64,000 bases of DNA, taken from contig JAXLWL010000002.1 of NCBI GenBank assembly GCA_046328505.1, positions 2,666,001 through 2,730,000 on the forward strand, read 5' to 3'. Both the position numbers and the translations under genes were made by a program. How positions within the stretch are numbered: position 1 is the first letter of the stretch; each line of letters begins with the position of its first letter. The DNA comes from JBDHWG01 sp046328505. GTDB lineage: Bacteria; Chloroflexota; Anaerolineae; Epilineales; JAHCIE01. Under the pieces are notes generated by a model. It ran no database searches. It saw only the letters and a program-made list of their open reading frames with translations, and was not told the origin of the DNA. Shown in pieces: positions 62,986 through 64,000 of this stretch.

Positions 62986-64000
62986 ATGGCAGATGAGATC
63001 ACGCTTGGCGCCATTCAAGGATCGGGTGAAGATCTGAAGCTCCCATACCCCACCCGCAGCCAGCACCTGTATGTCGTTGGTGTTGCCGGAGCGGGCAAGA
63101 GCAACCTCCTTGAGCAGATCGTCTATCGCGACCTTCTGACCGGGAAAGGCACCGCGTTTCTTGACCCGCACGGGGATAGCGTCGAGAAGCTCCTTCGCGT
63201 CTGTCCGCCAGACCGCATAGATGACGTGATCTACTGGGATCCGGCCGAGGTTTCACACCCCTTTGGCCTGAACCCCTTTTTCTGTGAAGACACGGGAGAC
63301 ATACGGGAGGTTGCGTCCCGCGCCGAGACGTTTGTTGATGCGCTCTCCTCTTTGTATGAGTTTGCCGAGGGGTTCAAGAACGCACCTCGAATGAGCGTTA
63401 TCCTACAGCACCTCGCAACTACCTTCGTTCTCAATCAGGGGGCGTGCCTGACCGAGGCGGTTGAGTTTTTGTCAAACGATCTCTACCGTGAGAAGTTTTA
63501 CCCGGCACTTGAGGGCGACCGGTACCGCAACGTCCTTGCGTTCTGGCAGAACCTTGATCGACGATCCGATTCCCAGCAGCGTTTGATTGTCGAGTCCTCG
63601 ATTAGCCGCCTAGAGCGGTTGACCTCCAACCCTCTCATCTCAGGCATCTTCGGCCAGCCGAGAAACACCATAGACTTTACAGAGCTTATGAATGAGGGGA
63701 AGGTTCTGTTTGTGCGCCTCTCCGCCTCAGAGATGGGCCCGGACAACGCCGCCTTCATCGGCTCCTATATCGTCTGGGAGATCTTCCAGGCCGCGATGCG
63801 CCGCGGAGAGAACCGTCGACCGTTCTACCTGACAGCTGACGAGTTTCAACGCTTCATGACACGTGCCTTCTCGCGGATTATCGAGGAGAGCAGGAAGTTT
63901 GGGCTCTCAGTGACCGTTGCACATCAGAACTTGAGCCAGCTTGATCCCCGCCTCAGGGCATCAGTCCGAGACGTTGCCAACAAAGTAGTGTTTCGCGTCA
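62986..64000 (+). CDS. TraD/VirD4-like DNA-transfer ATPase, N-terminal part
   Basis: The first 338 residues of a longer protein; the frame is open to the window edge. Walker A is VGVAGAGKSNLLEQ and is preceded by HLYVV, Walker B is RPFYLTADEFQRF, and GLSVTVAHQNLSQL follows, all typical of conjugative coupling proteins and the HerA/FtsK group. AFLDPHGDSVEKLL and GLNPFF match the TraD-type (type IV secretion DNA-binding) family. CGGAG precedes the ATG. No N-terminal membrane segments are seen, unlike VirD4, so it may be a soluble form as in some mobilisable elements. Together with ParA it suggests DNA transfer. Confidence 0.85.
   Translation, partial: MADEITLGAIQGSGEDLKLPYPTRSQHLYVVGVAGAGKSNLLEQIVYRDLLTGKGTAFLDPHGDSVEKLLRVCPPDRIDDVIYWDPAEVSHPFGLNPFFCEDTGDIREVASRAETFVDALSSLYEFAEGFKNAPRMSVILQHLATTFVLNQGACLTEAVEFLSNDLYREKFYPALEGDRYRNVLAFWQNLDRRSDSQQRLIVESSISRLERLTSNPLISGIFGQPRNTIDFTELMNEGKVLFVRLSASEMGPDNAAFIGSYIVWEIFQAAMRRGENRRPFYLTADEFQRFMTRAFSRIIEESRKFGLSVTVAHQNLSQLDPRLRASVRDVANKVVFRV

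Overview
The window looks like a stretch of a GC-rich bacterial chromosome, most likely Chloroflexota (Anaerolineae/Caldilineae-like). The grounds are the gene content: an XRE-NB-ARC-TPR regulator, a two-cyclase/NTPase/TPR protein, a NurA/HerA pair, large secreted peptidases and many glycoside hydrolases. The phylum call is an inference from gene style, not from a marker gene. From about 57.6 kb to the right edge the base composition drops visibly and plasmid or conjugative-type genes begin. That part is an integrated mobile element, or possibly an assembly join.

Layout. 0-10.4 kb: truncated selenium-binding protein (methanethiol oxidase family), DMT exporter, XRE/NB-ARC/TPR regulator, MBL hydrolase, YbgC-like thioesterase, alkyl-DHAP-synthase-like FAD oxidase, and a multi-PAS histidine kinase overlapping its response regulator. 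10.4-15.3 kb: minus-strand cluster nurA, RMD1/DUF155 protein, small unknown protein, herA, probably a DNA end-resection module. 15.4-23.7 kb: secreted M36 metallopeptidase, tRNA-Leu(UAG) with terminator, ctaA, SDR dehydrogenase, a decayed GH1 pseudogene and a GH1-like glycosidase with no normal start codon. 24-45.7 kb: very large secreted proteins and glycosidases, namely an S8 subtilase homologue with apparent loss of two catalytic residues, a GH2 enzyme, a two-cyclase/NTPase/TPR signalling protein resembling mammalian soluble adenylyl cyclase, a 2466-residue beta-helix plus C25 (gingipain-like) surface protein with NPFE hexapeptide repeats, and a GH15 lipoprotein. 45.9-57.6 kb: transaldolase, a radical-SAM/GT39/membrane-protein group, tannase-family esterase, ICMT-like methyltransferase, alpha/beta hydrolase, SnoaL-like protein, and an M20 dipeptidase beside two decayed copies of its own 3' end.

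57.6-64 kb: mobile element. It carries a small orphan gene behind an inverted repeat, a ribbon-helix-helix protein, ParA overlapping a partner gene, six GCTAGC palindromes grouped in and after that partner gene, a winged-helix replication-type protein, a Cys-rich zinc protein, a 50-residue protein, an AT-richer unknown gene with an almost leaderless promoter, and the start of a TraD/VirD4-like ATPase running off the edge.

Taken together, the chromosomal part describes a heterotroph that secretes peptidases and glycosidases and senses its state through PAS, cyclase and NB-ARC regulators. The right end is a self-maintaining (ParA, Rep-like) and possibly transferable (TraD-like) element. All calls come from reading the sequence; no database search was run.
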